This document shows positions 8,772-16,505 of a DNA stretch of 48,889 nt, piece by piece; position 1 is the stretch's first letter, and each line of letters begins with the position of its first letter. This DNA comes from CAYPNF01 sp964411985. Lineage in GTDB: Bacteria; Verrucomicrobiota; Verrucomicrobiia; Limisphaerales; J093. The DNA is taken from contig CAYPNF010000057.1 in the NCBI GenBank assembly GCA_964411985.1, positions 1 to 48,889 on the forward strand, given 5' to 3'. A program made the translations under genes and the position numbers. A model generated the notes under the pieces. The model saw only the letters and a program-made list of their open reading frames with translations. It was not told the DNA's origin and searched no databases.

Positions 8772-10817
8772 TCAGTGAAATGGAAGGTCAGGAAACTGGC
8801 CTGGGTCGCGACCGGGGGTGCGCACGCGGTAGAACTGATAGAATGTTCCGGAAGTGGCTTCATCGAAGTACTCCACGGCATCGGTGAAACTCATCACCGT
8901 TGTGAAGTGAGTCCAAGTCACAAGGTCGGTGGAGCGTTCGATGGCGTAATCCGTTGTGGGGGTAACGGGGAAACGGAGCATGAAAGGACACGGGGCATCC
9001 ACAGTCATCGGGTCCATCATCTGTTCAATCGTCAGCAAGAGTGCCTTGTTCGCAGTGGGATCGATGGCTGGCAACGCAGTTAGGCTTGGCTTGCGGCTCG
9101 AGTGAACGATGAGGTTGCCGGCGGCCAACGTTTGCTGCGTCGTTTTGGTTCCACTCCAGTTGCTCACAAACCACAACCCGCCGTTCTTGTTCCAAACGGT
9201 GATGGCGATCGTGTCCGTTGTTCCAAGGTCACCCGCGTCGGTCATGACCACCTGCAGCGTCGCATTGCCGTCGATGGAGATGGGACTCAGCGGATCCGTG
9301 ATGTCCAGGATGCTGGCCTTGCCATTGAACGCGGCTTGATTGCCTGCAATGGAGAGGGAACTCATCACGTTGCCCTTGGCCTGATAGACCCGGCCGGCGG
9401 AACGCACGATGACATTGAGGTGACCCTGGAGGTTCTTCCCTGACTTGTTATACTTCACGTTGAACCCCAAATTGGCCTTTGTCCCGGGATCTCCCGCGCA
9501 AAGACCAGCTGAGCGCCAGAGCAGGAGATAGCCGCCACCGGTGATGAAATCGCTGGCGAGAGGTCTGGATACCGTGACGACAGTGTCGTCCACGGAGACA
9601 TCACGGGCGTACCACCCGTTCACCACAACGCCAACGGTGAATGACTGCGAGTCAGCGATTCCGATATTGACTCTCCAGTTGTAAGTCGCTGTGCCGGTCG
9701 TTGGGTCGGAGAGGTTGACCAGACCGACCGGGACGCGCTCTGCGATGATGGCGTTATTATCGCGGTTGATGAAACTCACCGTCGCGTTACGAATGTCACC
9801 GGAACTGGAGTCGTAAGCTGGATCGCCCGACACTGCCGTGATGTCCTGAATCGTCGCGCTCAAGGTGACGATGGCGTCGCCGCTCGAAGCGGAGGCTGTT
9901 GAGGCGAAGAGCGCGCCGGTATAGTTAGCCCGCGCGTCCTCCGGTGTCACCTTGACCTTGACTTCCGTGTTGACAGCACCCGCTTGATCGTCCGTCACCG
10001 TGATGAGGATCAGATACTCTCCGGGTGCTACTCGCGCCACGCCGAACAGGCTCCAACTCCCGCCGTCGTCGGTCGTGCCGGTCAAAGTCAGGCCAGCGGG
10101 CAGCCCCGCCACGAAACTGCCGCCGTCCTTTTTCCAGGCGGTCGTTGCAACGAGCGAGGATTTCGGTGAATCCACATCGTCGGCCGTGATCAACACCTCG
10201 AGGATCGGGTCGCTATACTGGACCGTCTGCTCGACCGGTGTTACAGCAACGGTCGGGGGGTCGTTGACGGACTTGACCGTGAGCGAGGCGGTGGCGGATG
10301 GGCTGTCGAATTCGCCGTCGTTGACCTTGAACGTGAAACTGTCGGCGCCGTTGTAGTCCCCCGCGGGGCGGTAGCTGAAGTTGCCATCGGCCAACAGAAT
10401 GACTGTGCCGTGGGCGGGTCCAGTGTCCAACGTGAAGGTCAGCCGAGCCCCGTCCAGGGCCAAGCCGGTGAGAGTGCCTAACAGCTCCGTATCTTCGTCA
10501 GTGACCCAAGCTGAGGTGATGGGTGCCGGCTGAAGGTTGAGCCCGGGGAGGAAGCCAGCCTCCCAACGCAACGCCTCGCTTGTGGCGACGCCAGCGTCCG
10601 GCTGGCCGAGTGTGTCCACCAGCATGTAGCGGCCGACTGTGCTCACGCCGCCGCCTCCAGCGACGGCGTCCCATTCCAGCGAATAACCCGACGCGGCGCG
10701 AATGGGCAATGGGAGGTACAGCGTCAGGACGCCTAAGATGGCCGGCCATGGAAACCTGCTGTGCATCCGGCACCGCACCCTTGCATCGCGGGTGCGGCTC
10801 GCGGATCGCCTCTTCAT
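8772..10817 (-). CDS. Secreted cadherin-like / post-COAP-1 domain protein
   Basis: An exported protein of about 681 residues. Starts are possible at GTG 10835, ATG 10817 and ATG 10766; the last gives the most compact signal peptide (MHSRFPWPAILGVLTLYLPL). Order of parts: an N-terminal 'DTLGQPDAGVATSEALRWEAGF' segment common in secreted verrucomicrobial proteins; a cadherin-like/Big_9 domain (about 100-190; GTLTGLALDG, DGNFSYRPAGDYNGADSFTF, ending VNDPP); one or two Ig-like domains (about 190-420); a post-COAP-1-like domain from about 425 (DFITGGGYLLLW, ANLGFNVKYNKSG, HLNVIVRSAGRVY); and a C-terminal 'YAIERSTDLVTWTHFTT...FYRVRTP' module. It is followed after 3 bp by the kelch gene. Likely a structural or calcium-binding surface protein. 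Confidence 0.87.
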   Translation of the reverse strand: MKRRSASRTRDARVRCRMHSRFPWPAILGVLTLYLPLPIRAASGYSLEWDAVAGGGGVSTVGRYMLVDTLGQPDAGVATSEALRWEAGFLPGLNLQPAPITSAWVTDEDTELLGTLTGLALDGARLTFTLDTGPAHGTVILLADGNFSYRPAGDYNGADSFTFKVNDGEFDSPSATASLTVKSVNDPPTVAVTPVEQTVQYSDPILEVLITADDVDSPKSSLVATTAWKKDGGSFVAGLPAGLTLTGTTDDGGSWSLFGVARVAPGEYLILITVTDDQAGAVNTEVKVKVTPEDARANYTGALFASTASASSGDAIVTLSATIQDITAVSGDPAYDSSSGDIRNATVSFINRDNNAIIAERVPVGLVNLSDPTTGTATYNWRVNIGIADSQSFTVGVVVNGWYARDVSVDDTVVTVSRPLASDFITGGGYLLLWRSAGLCAGDPGTKANLGFNVKYNKSGKNLQGHLNVIVRSAGRVYQAKGNVMSSLSIAGNQAAFNGKASILDITDPLSPISIDGNATLQVVMTDAGDLGTTDTIAITVWNKNGGLWFVSNWSGTKTTQQTLAAGNLIVHSSRKPSLTALPAIDPTANKALLLTIEQMMDPMTVDAPCPFMLRFPVTPTTDYAIERSTDLVTWTHFTTVMSFTDAVEYFDEATSGTFYQFYRVRTPGRDPGQFPDLPFH

Positions 10818-10854
10818 AGTCGGGCTGCCTTTCACGCTTCTTCCCGGGTGTTGT

Positions 10855-11262
10855 TTAAAGTGGGTGGCTTGTTCTTGATTCAGACAGACTCGCTCTCGCG
10901 GCCAGGGTTTCCGCTGGCATCCCTGTCAGAATCCCTGGCAGTTCGTGGAGATTCTCCTTGAGGACGTAGCCACATGCGCCGACTCGCGCCGCCGCCTCGC
11001 GCAGCTCTGTGTCATCATACTGGGAGACGATCAGCACCCATGCTTCTGGAGAATGGGCTTTGATCCGAGCGGTGGCGATCAAGCCATCTACTGGTTTCAT
11101 CCGCAAATCCATGAGTACCCAATCCGGCCGCTCGATGAGATAGATCTCTACCGCCTCAGCGCCGTTGGAGGCCTCGCAAATCGTCATATCGAGACCAGCC
11201 ACGATTTCTCTGATCACCCGGCGCATCCGGGCGTCGTCGTCGGCGATGAGTATCTTTTGCAT
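10855..11262 (-). CDS. Stand-alone response-regulator receiver domain
   Basis: A 135-residue CheY-like receiver with no output domain. The acidic pocket is D8-D9-D10 (ILIADDD), the phospho-acceptor is D52 (VLMDLRM), the switch Ser is S80 (VLIVSQYDD) and the conserved Lys is K102 (GYVLKENL). The sequence resembles receivers of NarL/LuxR-type regulators, but the helix-turn-helix is replaced by a short 25-residue tail. It ends about 20-40 bp before the cadherin-like gene on the same strand, so it heads the exported-protein operon. No histidine kinase is adjacent; the DNA upstream is almost gene-free. It may act as a phosphate sink or through protein contacts, or be a regulator that has lost its DNA-binding half. 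Confidence 0.92.
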   Translation of the reverse strand: MQKILIADDDARMRRVIREIVAGLDMTICEASNGAEAVEIYLIERPDWVLMDLRMKPVDGLIATARIKAHSPEAWVLIVSQYDDTELREAAARVGACGYVLKENLHELPGILTGMPAETLAARASLSESRTSHPL

Positions 11263-12394
11263 TGCCTTGCTGCATTTATCTCAGGATCCCCGCCGCCTGG
11301 GAATACGAGTGCATACGTAGAACCGGCTACGTAGGAACACGTAGGCGTGGGGATGGATGGAGGACGAACGAAGAAAGTCGAATCGTGAATGCTGCGGGAG
11401 TTCATTCGCGCGGGTGGACGCTGCGAGCGAGTTGGAGGGAGGCATTGTACTTGGGGTTATCCCTGCGCTTTTTGGTCGAAAGAGAAGTGGAGCAGGTTGT
11501 GGCGCCCGCCCAACTCCGGTTTGCGGGAGGTATTCCGGCGATGGGTTACCAAGCCGGTTTTGCCTGCAGCGGCATACCTGCGCGGAGGCTCATGATGGCT
11601 GAGCTGATGAGGCGGCAGCGGGCCGTATGTTCTAGCTGAATAGCTAGGCAATGGCTTCGTCTCACAGAGCCAAAGAACAAGCCAACCGGTTGAAAGAACC
11701 TCCGGCCGGGCACTGGCCCATGCCGAGGTATTGCGCGGCCGACACAGGCGACGGCCTATACGCCACCTGCACGCTGACCATTCCGCCTGGAGCGCGAAGA
11801 AGTCAACTTTTATCATCGACTTGTACGAGTGCACTCAGACGGTTCCTTCCAAGGTGAAAACAACATGGCACGGCTCTCGCATGGGGTCCACTTTAGTGGC
11901 CAGAGACGACTCCCGCGCGGAATCCAGATAAGCCAACGGCCTTTGTCAGCGTTATGTCCCGCACCCGTTGCAGGAGGCCTTTGGCCTTTCGCGCATCCTT
12001 GGCAGCGACAGTTCCCTGGGGGCAAAGCTCCTGCGTGGCGACTACCGCCTGACGGTGAAACACATCCGCACGCTGGCCTGCCGATTCAACGCTGATCCAG
12101 GAGTGCTGATATGAAGGCTTTGAGCTGCCGCCAAACTGCGGCATCAAATGATGATCATTAGGAAATCCTGACCGCGAAAATGCACCAAAGGCGGTGCTGC
12201 CCCAAATGACCATCGAAGCCGACGGTATTTGCCTGCGCCCGGCGCCTCCGGCATCTCCCCTTGCCGAGGAAGGCGGGATTCGCGTCTGCTCCAGTGAGGT
12301 GGCTCCGTCCGCTTGGGATATGGAAGGGGTCTTGGACGCACAAAGGACCCGGCGCGGCACAGAAATCCGCGGCCTTTGATCTGGGAAAGAAGTG
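11263..12394. other. Gene-poor 1.1 kb zone
   Basis: No open frame here reads like a real protein on either strand; the frames present have erratic composition and no recognisable motif. The only protein-like signal is an antitoxin-like tail at about 11932-12114, listed separately. The stretch separates the receiver gene (leaving leftwards) from the 3' end of the DUF4838 gene. It should contain the promoter of the receiver/exported-protein operon near 11263-11400, but I cannot point to a convincing -35/-10 pair. The zone is best read as decayed accessory DNA. Confidence 0.6.
11932..12114 (+). pseudogene. HigA-type (COG5499-like) antitoxin C-terminal remnant
   Basis: In one plus-strand frame the last 45 or so codons before a TGA at 12112-12114 read like the helix-turn-helix end of a HigA-family antitoxin: 'RILGSDSSLGAKLLRGDYRL' followed by 'TVKHIRTLACRFNADPGVLI'. 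Intact family members have the same pattern (LGS.S.vS..L.GkR.Lt..hIR.LA.RF.v.P.v.I) at the very C-terminus. Here the frame is closed upstream by a stop at 11929-11931, no full antitoxin N-terminus is readable, and no HigB/RelE-like toxin lies beside it. A frameshifted or truncated antitoxin is the simplest reading. The similarity was judged by eye over a short segment, so confidence is moderate. Confidence 0.45.
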
Positions 12395-14701
12395 TCAGTC
12401 CACGCGGATTAGTTCCAGCTTGTCGATCTTCAGTGACTTGATGGCAGACGCAGCACCGCTTGTCTTATCAAAGCGTCCCGGGCCGATCCAGAAATAGTGG
12501 TCGCGCTCGGGCACCCATTCGGCCACGTCGTACCACGCGTAGCCAACCCCCACAGCGGACGTCTTGCGCTCGATCCCGCCGCAGGCCCTGCGGTTTTTGC
12601 CATCGTAGACGCCCGCCCAAAAAGCTTCGCCCTCTTTGCCGGGTTCTTTTTCGACGGACACTCGCATGCGGATGCGGTACTTCTTGCCGGGGTCGAAAGC
12701 GACGCTGGAGAAGGGCAGCGTCGTGCACCACTCGTAGTGGGTGTTGTAGAGTTTCATGGCCGATCCATCTTCGGCCTGCGGGTCGGACACGGTGTCGCCG
12801 TAGGTTCCGCGGTTGATGAGCGAGAGCAGTTTGTCCTCCACGAACGCGCGCGCTTGGGCCGCCGGCACAGCCGGTGGGTTGACCACGGTCTTCCACTTCG
12901 CGAGTAACTCCTCATGGCGATCAGCTCCCTCCGAGAGGCGGATATCCTTCGCCTCGTTGAAGCGGCTGAGGACTTCTGCCGCAAGAGCGCGTTGCTCCGC
13001 CGAAACGGCATACTGTTTGGGGTTTTCTGTGACCCAGACTTTGATCGCTTCGAGATTTGGCATGCGCTGCATCCGCACGCACATCACTGGGAATGCACCC
13101 ATCCGCACGTTGTAGAGGTGGGCAGGGCTATCCTTGACGGCGGCTTCGGCTTGTTGCCAAAGGCTACTGGCACGAGTGTAGAAGTCATCGGTGAGAAGCG
13201 TGTTGCAGGGGTCGTCGAAGATGCGGAGAGGACGGGTTGCGGGGTCACGGTAGTAACTGTGCAACGCGTCAAAATAAGTGCGAACGTAAGGTGCCGCTGC
13301 GCCATAGTAACCCTGGAAGAAGTCCTGCAGGAGGGGTTCTGCGGGGAGGTCAGGATTCCAAAGCCATTTTGCCAGCAGCCAGGCCTTGAGTTCCGCGAAG
13401 TCGCCGTGTCGACCCTGGTACGCGCCCTGTTCGAAGAGGTACTCTACCCGATTGGTCTGGAAGAACTTCACGTTGCCTTGCAGCGCGAGCACGTTCGGAA
13501 ACGGACTGGTGTAGTCTCGGAAGTTGGTGGTGTAGTCCCAGATGTAGAGGCGCTTACAGATCGCTCCCCAGCCACGGATGTCATCCAGGAAGGCTCGGTT
13601 TTCCTGGAATCCGCTGCTCGTGATGGGGAAGGAGAAGTCGCACTCGATCGTGCAGAGGCACGGCATGACGTTCGCTCGCGGGCGGATGGTCTTGGGCGGT
13701 TTGCGAGTGTATTGGTAAGCCAGCGTCTCAATAATGACCTCCGGAAACTCCTTTTCCACAGCCTCGGCGATCTTGTTCACGAATGCGATCATCATGCCTG
13801 CATGCGATTCCTCGGCGTCATCCACGGCCTTGCAGTCGGCGCAGGTGCAGAAATTGTACCAGTCGTTTTGGCTGACCCCGTAGAACGACGCGCCCGGGTC
13901 CTTGCGGATGCGCTCCAGGACATTCGAGGTGACGATGCGCAGCACGTCCGGGTTGGAGAGGCAGAGTTGGGTGTACTCTTTGATGCGCTTCCCGTTGACC
14001 ATGCTGAAGTACTCAGGATGCGTGCCGAAGTAGGTGTCGGGGGAGCAAAGGGCTTCGAAGGTGTGACAACTGCCCAGCCCTCCGCCGAAGCGATAAGAGT
14101 GTCCGCCATGCTTGGCATCCAGGCGCATGGTGTTGCCATTGACTTTGTTGCGGGCCGCGAGATCGCCGTCGAACATGTCGAACCAGAATGGCTCGCGAAG
14201 GGCGAAGGCGGGTTTCTGGGTTTCGTCTAGCGCGGGCACGGCGAGGGTGTCACGACGTGGGATGACACTGTGCCATGAGCTGTACCAACGGCAGCCACCG
14301 AAGCGCTCCAGCAGTTCATAGACGCCATACAGGGTGCCGCGCACCGGCCCGCCCAGTACCAGAACTCGATCGCCGCTGCGGGCGAGTTGGAAACCATCCT
14401 CACCCAAGGCCTTCACGTCGGCTGAACCGCCCAGGATCTCCGAGGTGAATCGGGTGTCGCCTAGCAGGATGGCGCACGCTGGGAGTGGCGTTTCGTCGGT
14501 GACGATTGGCAGTTGGACCCCGGTCATCTGTTCCGTGAAGCGCCGCAACTCCTCGGCGGCGTACACTTGAGAGGGCGACGCGTTTGCTGGGCGCACGATG
14601 GTGTAGGCGGCGGCGTGGCCACGCGCGGCCAGAGTCAGTTCTTGCGACGTAGCCCCCCTGGCGGCCATCAGAACCAGCGCGACGAACAAGAGATGATTCA
14701 T
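12395..14701 (-). CDS. Exported DUF4838 protein (alpha-glucuronidase/hexosaminidase-like)
   Basis: A 768-residue exported protein with signal peptide MNHLLFVALVLMAARGATSQ. Residues about 30-150 resemble the GH67/GH20 N-terminal domain (VYAAEELRRFTEQMTGVQLP, GTLYGVYELLERFGGCRWY). The central part from about 180 to 480 matches the DUF4838 family, a TIM-barrel relative of family 67 and 20 glycosidases, including FYGVSQNDWYNFCTCADCKA, with Cys pairs typical of the family, and FPEVIIETLAYQYTRKPPK. The last 150 residues form a probable carbohydrate-binding jelly roll (KYRIRMRVSVEKE, YAWYDVAEWVPERDHYFWIG). A role in breaking down uronic-acid- or hexosamine-containing polysaccharide is inferred. It is a single gene with pseudogene-like sequence on both sides, suggesting it came in with, or survived within, a variable patch. 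Confidence 0.88.
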   Translation of the reverse strand: MNHLLFVALVLMAARGATSQELTLAARGHAAAYTIVRPANASPSQVYAAEELRRFTEQMTGVQLPIVTDETPLPACAILLGDTRFTSEILGGSADVKALGEDGFQLARSGDRVLVLGGPVRGTLYGVYELLERFGGCRWYSSWHSVIPRRDTLAVPALDETQKPAFALREPFWFDMFDGDLAARNKVNGNTMRLDAKHGGHSYRFGGGLGSCHTFEALCSPDTYFGTHPEYFSMVNGKRIKEYTQLCLSNPDVLRIVTSNVLERIRKDPGASFYGVSQNDWYNFCTCADCKAVDDAEESHAGMMIAFVNKIAEAVEKEFPEVIIETLAYQYTRKPPKTIRPRANVMPCLCTIECDFSFPITSSGFQENRAFLDDIRGWGAICKRLYIWDYTTNFRDYTSPFPNVLALQGNVKFFQTNRVEYLFEQGAYQGRHGDFAELKAWLLAKWLWNPDLPAEPLLQDFFQGYYGAAAPYVRTYFDALHSYYRDPATRPLRIFDDPCNTLLTDDFYTRASSLWQQAEAAVKDSPAHLYNVRMGAFPVMCVRMQRMPNLEAIKVWVTENPKQYAVSAEQRALAAEVLSRFNEAKDIRLSEGADRHEELLAKWKTVVNPPAVPAAQARAFVEDKLLSLINRGTYGDTVSDPQAEDGSAMKLYNTHYEWCTTLPFSSVAFDPGKKYRIRMRVSVEKEPGKEGEAFWAGVYDGKNRRACGGIERKTSAVGVGYAWYDVAEWVPERDHYFWIGPGRFDKTSGAASAIKSLKIDKLELIRVD

Positions 14702-14945
14702 AACACAGCTTGAATGGTGAGGCTTTTAACGTTCCTCCCTTACGTCGTCCAATCAAAACGATTTTCCGTTCGACGGCAGCACGGCCTGATCCCGCCGTGC
14801 GCTGCCACGTTTGGCTCAAGACCCACTGGTTCAAAGGAACTCTTCCTTATGGGCCGGGACATGCGTGAAGCCAGTCGCATAAGACTCTTTCAGTCAAGCT
14901 CCATCCAGCACGTTAGTCGGACCGACCCCGTTCCACAATTGAAAC

Positions 14946-15179
14946 GTGGGAAAACGGTTGAGGAACTCACTGAAGCTCCTGCAGCTATTTGCCGCCGACG
15001 CTGGCGAGGTACTCTCCCGCGACCGGTTGCTCACTGAAGTCTGGGGCTACAACTACTACGGCACCACGCGCACCCTGGACCAAGTGATCGTCCAGTTACG
15101 AAAGAAGCTCGGGGACAGCGGGGACGACCCGAAGTAACTCCTAACGGTTCACGGCGTTGGGTACAAGCTGATCGGTTAA
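14946..15179 (+). pseudogene. OmpR/PhoB-type DNA-binding domain, broken by a nonsense codon
   Basis: The frame from 14946 gives the winged-helix output domain of an OmpR-family response regulator: 'LKLLQLFAADAGEVLSRDRL', 'LTEVWGYNYYGTTRTLDQVI', 'VQLRKKLGDSGDDPK'. A TAA at 15135-15137 interrupts it exactly where family members have a residue such as Tyr or His, and the frame then continues with the family's characteristic end 'LLTVHGVGYKLIG' to a TAA at 15177-15179. No receiver domain is readable upstream (14702-14945 shows nothing coherent). The gene is therefore both truncated at the 5' side and interrupted near the 3' end. A sequencing error at the TAA could explain the stop but not the missing receiver. 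Confidence 0.85.
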
Positions 15180-15245
15180 CAGGTTAGGCTGGTTTTCCGG
15201 GGCAATCGGGATCTAAGGGCTGAATTCTAGCCTCAAACCCGGCGG

Positions 15246-15812
15246 TCAGCACCCGTTTGCTGGGACCAACTCGCGCACGCGCGGTTTGGCACGCTCAAAG
15301 GCGTCGCGTAGCTCGCCCAGATCCGGTATCACGGCTTCGCTGAAGGCGCTTTCGATCTGATCGGGCGTGACTTGGTCATGGCGGATCAGGAAGGCGATGT
15401 CGGCCATGTCTTGCGGGTCGTCGCCCCGCATCATCTTGGTGAGAATCAGGTCCAGCGTGGCGGGGCGGAACAGTCGGAGCCGGCGCGTCGCCGGTCGTAT
15501 GATTGGAACGAGGGATTGTTCCCAACCGCGCCGGAGAAAGAGTTGGTCGGCCGCGAACAGGTGCGTGATGTATAATCCGTCGCGCTCGAGGTCGCGATTA
15601 GTTGCCTCCTGCGCGTCCCAGAAATTGTTATCTTCCCGAAAGCGTGGGACTTGCGAAACCGGGATGATGACGTCGACGTCCAGCGTCCGGCTAACGGCCT
15701 CGGGCGCGTTGACGAAACCGAGCGCAATCGCAGCGCGGCCATAGATCACGAGAGAAACCTCATGATCCAGGTGATCGTCCAAGGCCAGGAGGATGCGCTC
15801 GGCGTTGATCAT
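15246..15812 (-). CDS. Nucleotidyltransferase-like protein (AbiEii / DUF6036 type)
   Basis: A 188-residue protein. The start ATG at 15812 lies 7 bp after the stop of the upstream gene. It shows the layout of the DUF6036/AbiEii nucleotidyltransferases: 'LVIYGRAAIALGF' (the G-[GR]-x-A segment), 'SRTLDVDVIIPV' (the D-x-D metal-binding pair), and later 'ATLDLILTKMMRGDDPQDMADIAFLI', which fits the DLi..K..R....D..DI..Li pattern of that group. The first Gly-Ser of classic enzymes appears as Gly-Arg, a variation seen in such families. Together with the upstream gene it could be a toxin-antitoxin or abortive-infection unit, as in AbiE. Transfer activity and toxicity are inferences from family membership only. 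Confidence 0.75.
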   Translation of the reverse strand: MINAERILLALDDHLDHEVSLVIYGRAAIALGFVNAPEAVSRTLDVDVIIPVSQVPRFREDNNFWDAQEATNRDLERDGLYITHLFAADQLFLRRGWEQSLVPIIRPATRRLRLFRPATLDLILTKMMRGDDPQDMADIAFLIRHDQVTPDQIESAFSEAVIPDLGELRDAFERAKPRVRELVPANGC

Positions 15813-15819
15813 AGCATCG

Positions 15820-16356
15820 CTAGGCGCTTTTCCGCGCGGGTCGCTGCCATTCCACAAGCAAACCCGGGCCACGCCGGGTAAACCCACTCATGGCGACAAA
15901 CCGCGTCGGGTGCGGCAGCACTCCCGACTTGGCCGGCGGCGTGGGCGGAAGCGCCGCGAGCAACTCTTTCCAGAACGGATTCTCGGGCTCGAAGCGACGG
16001 CCCGCCTCCGCCACATGACGGACGGGTACGACGCATCGCTCAAGGACCGCCAGGCGGGCAAGCTGGCGCGGATGGTTGCCCTCCGCGCCGAGCATCGCCG
16101 CGCCGCAACGGATGCTGTGTGGATCGTAAGGGAGCGCGGTGGAGAGCAAAGCGATGGCCAGCTCTTCGTCGGAAAACTCAGACTCCGCGGCCAGTGGAGG
16201 TTCCGGCTCCGAGCCACTCGAGTAATGGCGACACCCCCGCTGGACGGCCAGGATCTCCAATTCTTTTGGCCCCAGTCCCAGCCGCCGTGCCTTGCGCAAC
16301 AACGGAGAAAGGTGGGTGGTCGTTCCGAGTTTCGCGGCCAAGGTCGACGTTTCCAT
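15820..16356 (-). CDS. Unknown protein paired with a nucleotidyltransferase
   Basis: A 178-residue soluble protein starting METSTLAAKLG at 16356; the frame is open upstream to 16503, but the extra part has unconvincing composition. It is largely helical, with 'FSDEELAIALLSTALPYDPH' and 'IRCGAAMLGAEGNHPRQLAR' in the middle, and a basic Arg-rich C-terminus (RFVAMSGFTRRGPGLLVEWQ). There is no membrane segment or signal peptide. I do not recognise the family; a DNA- or RNA-binding antitoxin is possible. It is the upstream member of a two-gene unit whose second gene is an AbiEii/DUF6036-like nucleotidyltransferase, only 7 bp away, and it is divergent from the export operon starting at 16506. Confidence 0.7.
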   Translation of the reverse strand: METSTLAAKLGTTTHLSPLLRKARRLGLGPKELEILAVQRGCRHYSSGSEPEPPLAAESEFSDEELAIALLSTALPYDPHSIRCGAAMLGAEGNHPRQLARLAVLERCVVPVRHVAEAGRRFEPENPFWKELLAALPPTPPAKSGVLPHPTRFVAMSGFTRRGPGLLVEWQRPARKSA

Positions 16357-16505
16357 CACGGTTTCAAGATGACCCAAACGACGACAGAAGTAAACGTGTT
16401 TCAGGGCTGGAATTGGGACCCGCGAATGGGCTGGGGGCGGATCCTGACAGCTTCTGTTGAACTCCTTGCCTGCACCGATCGAGAACGCTAGTCTGCCAGA
16501 CATTG

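Noticed and set aside
11457..11834. A 125-codon minus-strand frame in the gene-poor zone
   Set aside because: It has no recognisable motif, erratic composition and no good start; treated as chance.
12914..14230. A 438-codon plus-strand open frame opposite the DUF4838 gene
   Set aside because: It is an antisense shadow of a gene with clear domains and signal peptide; its own translation has no motif and an odd composition.
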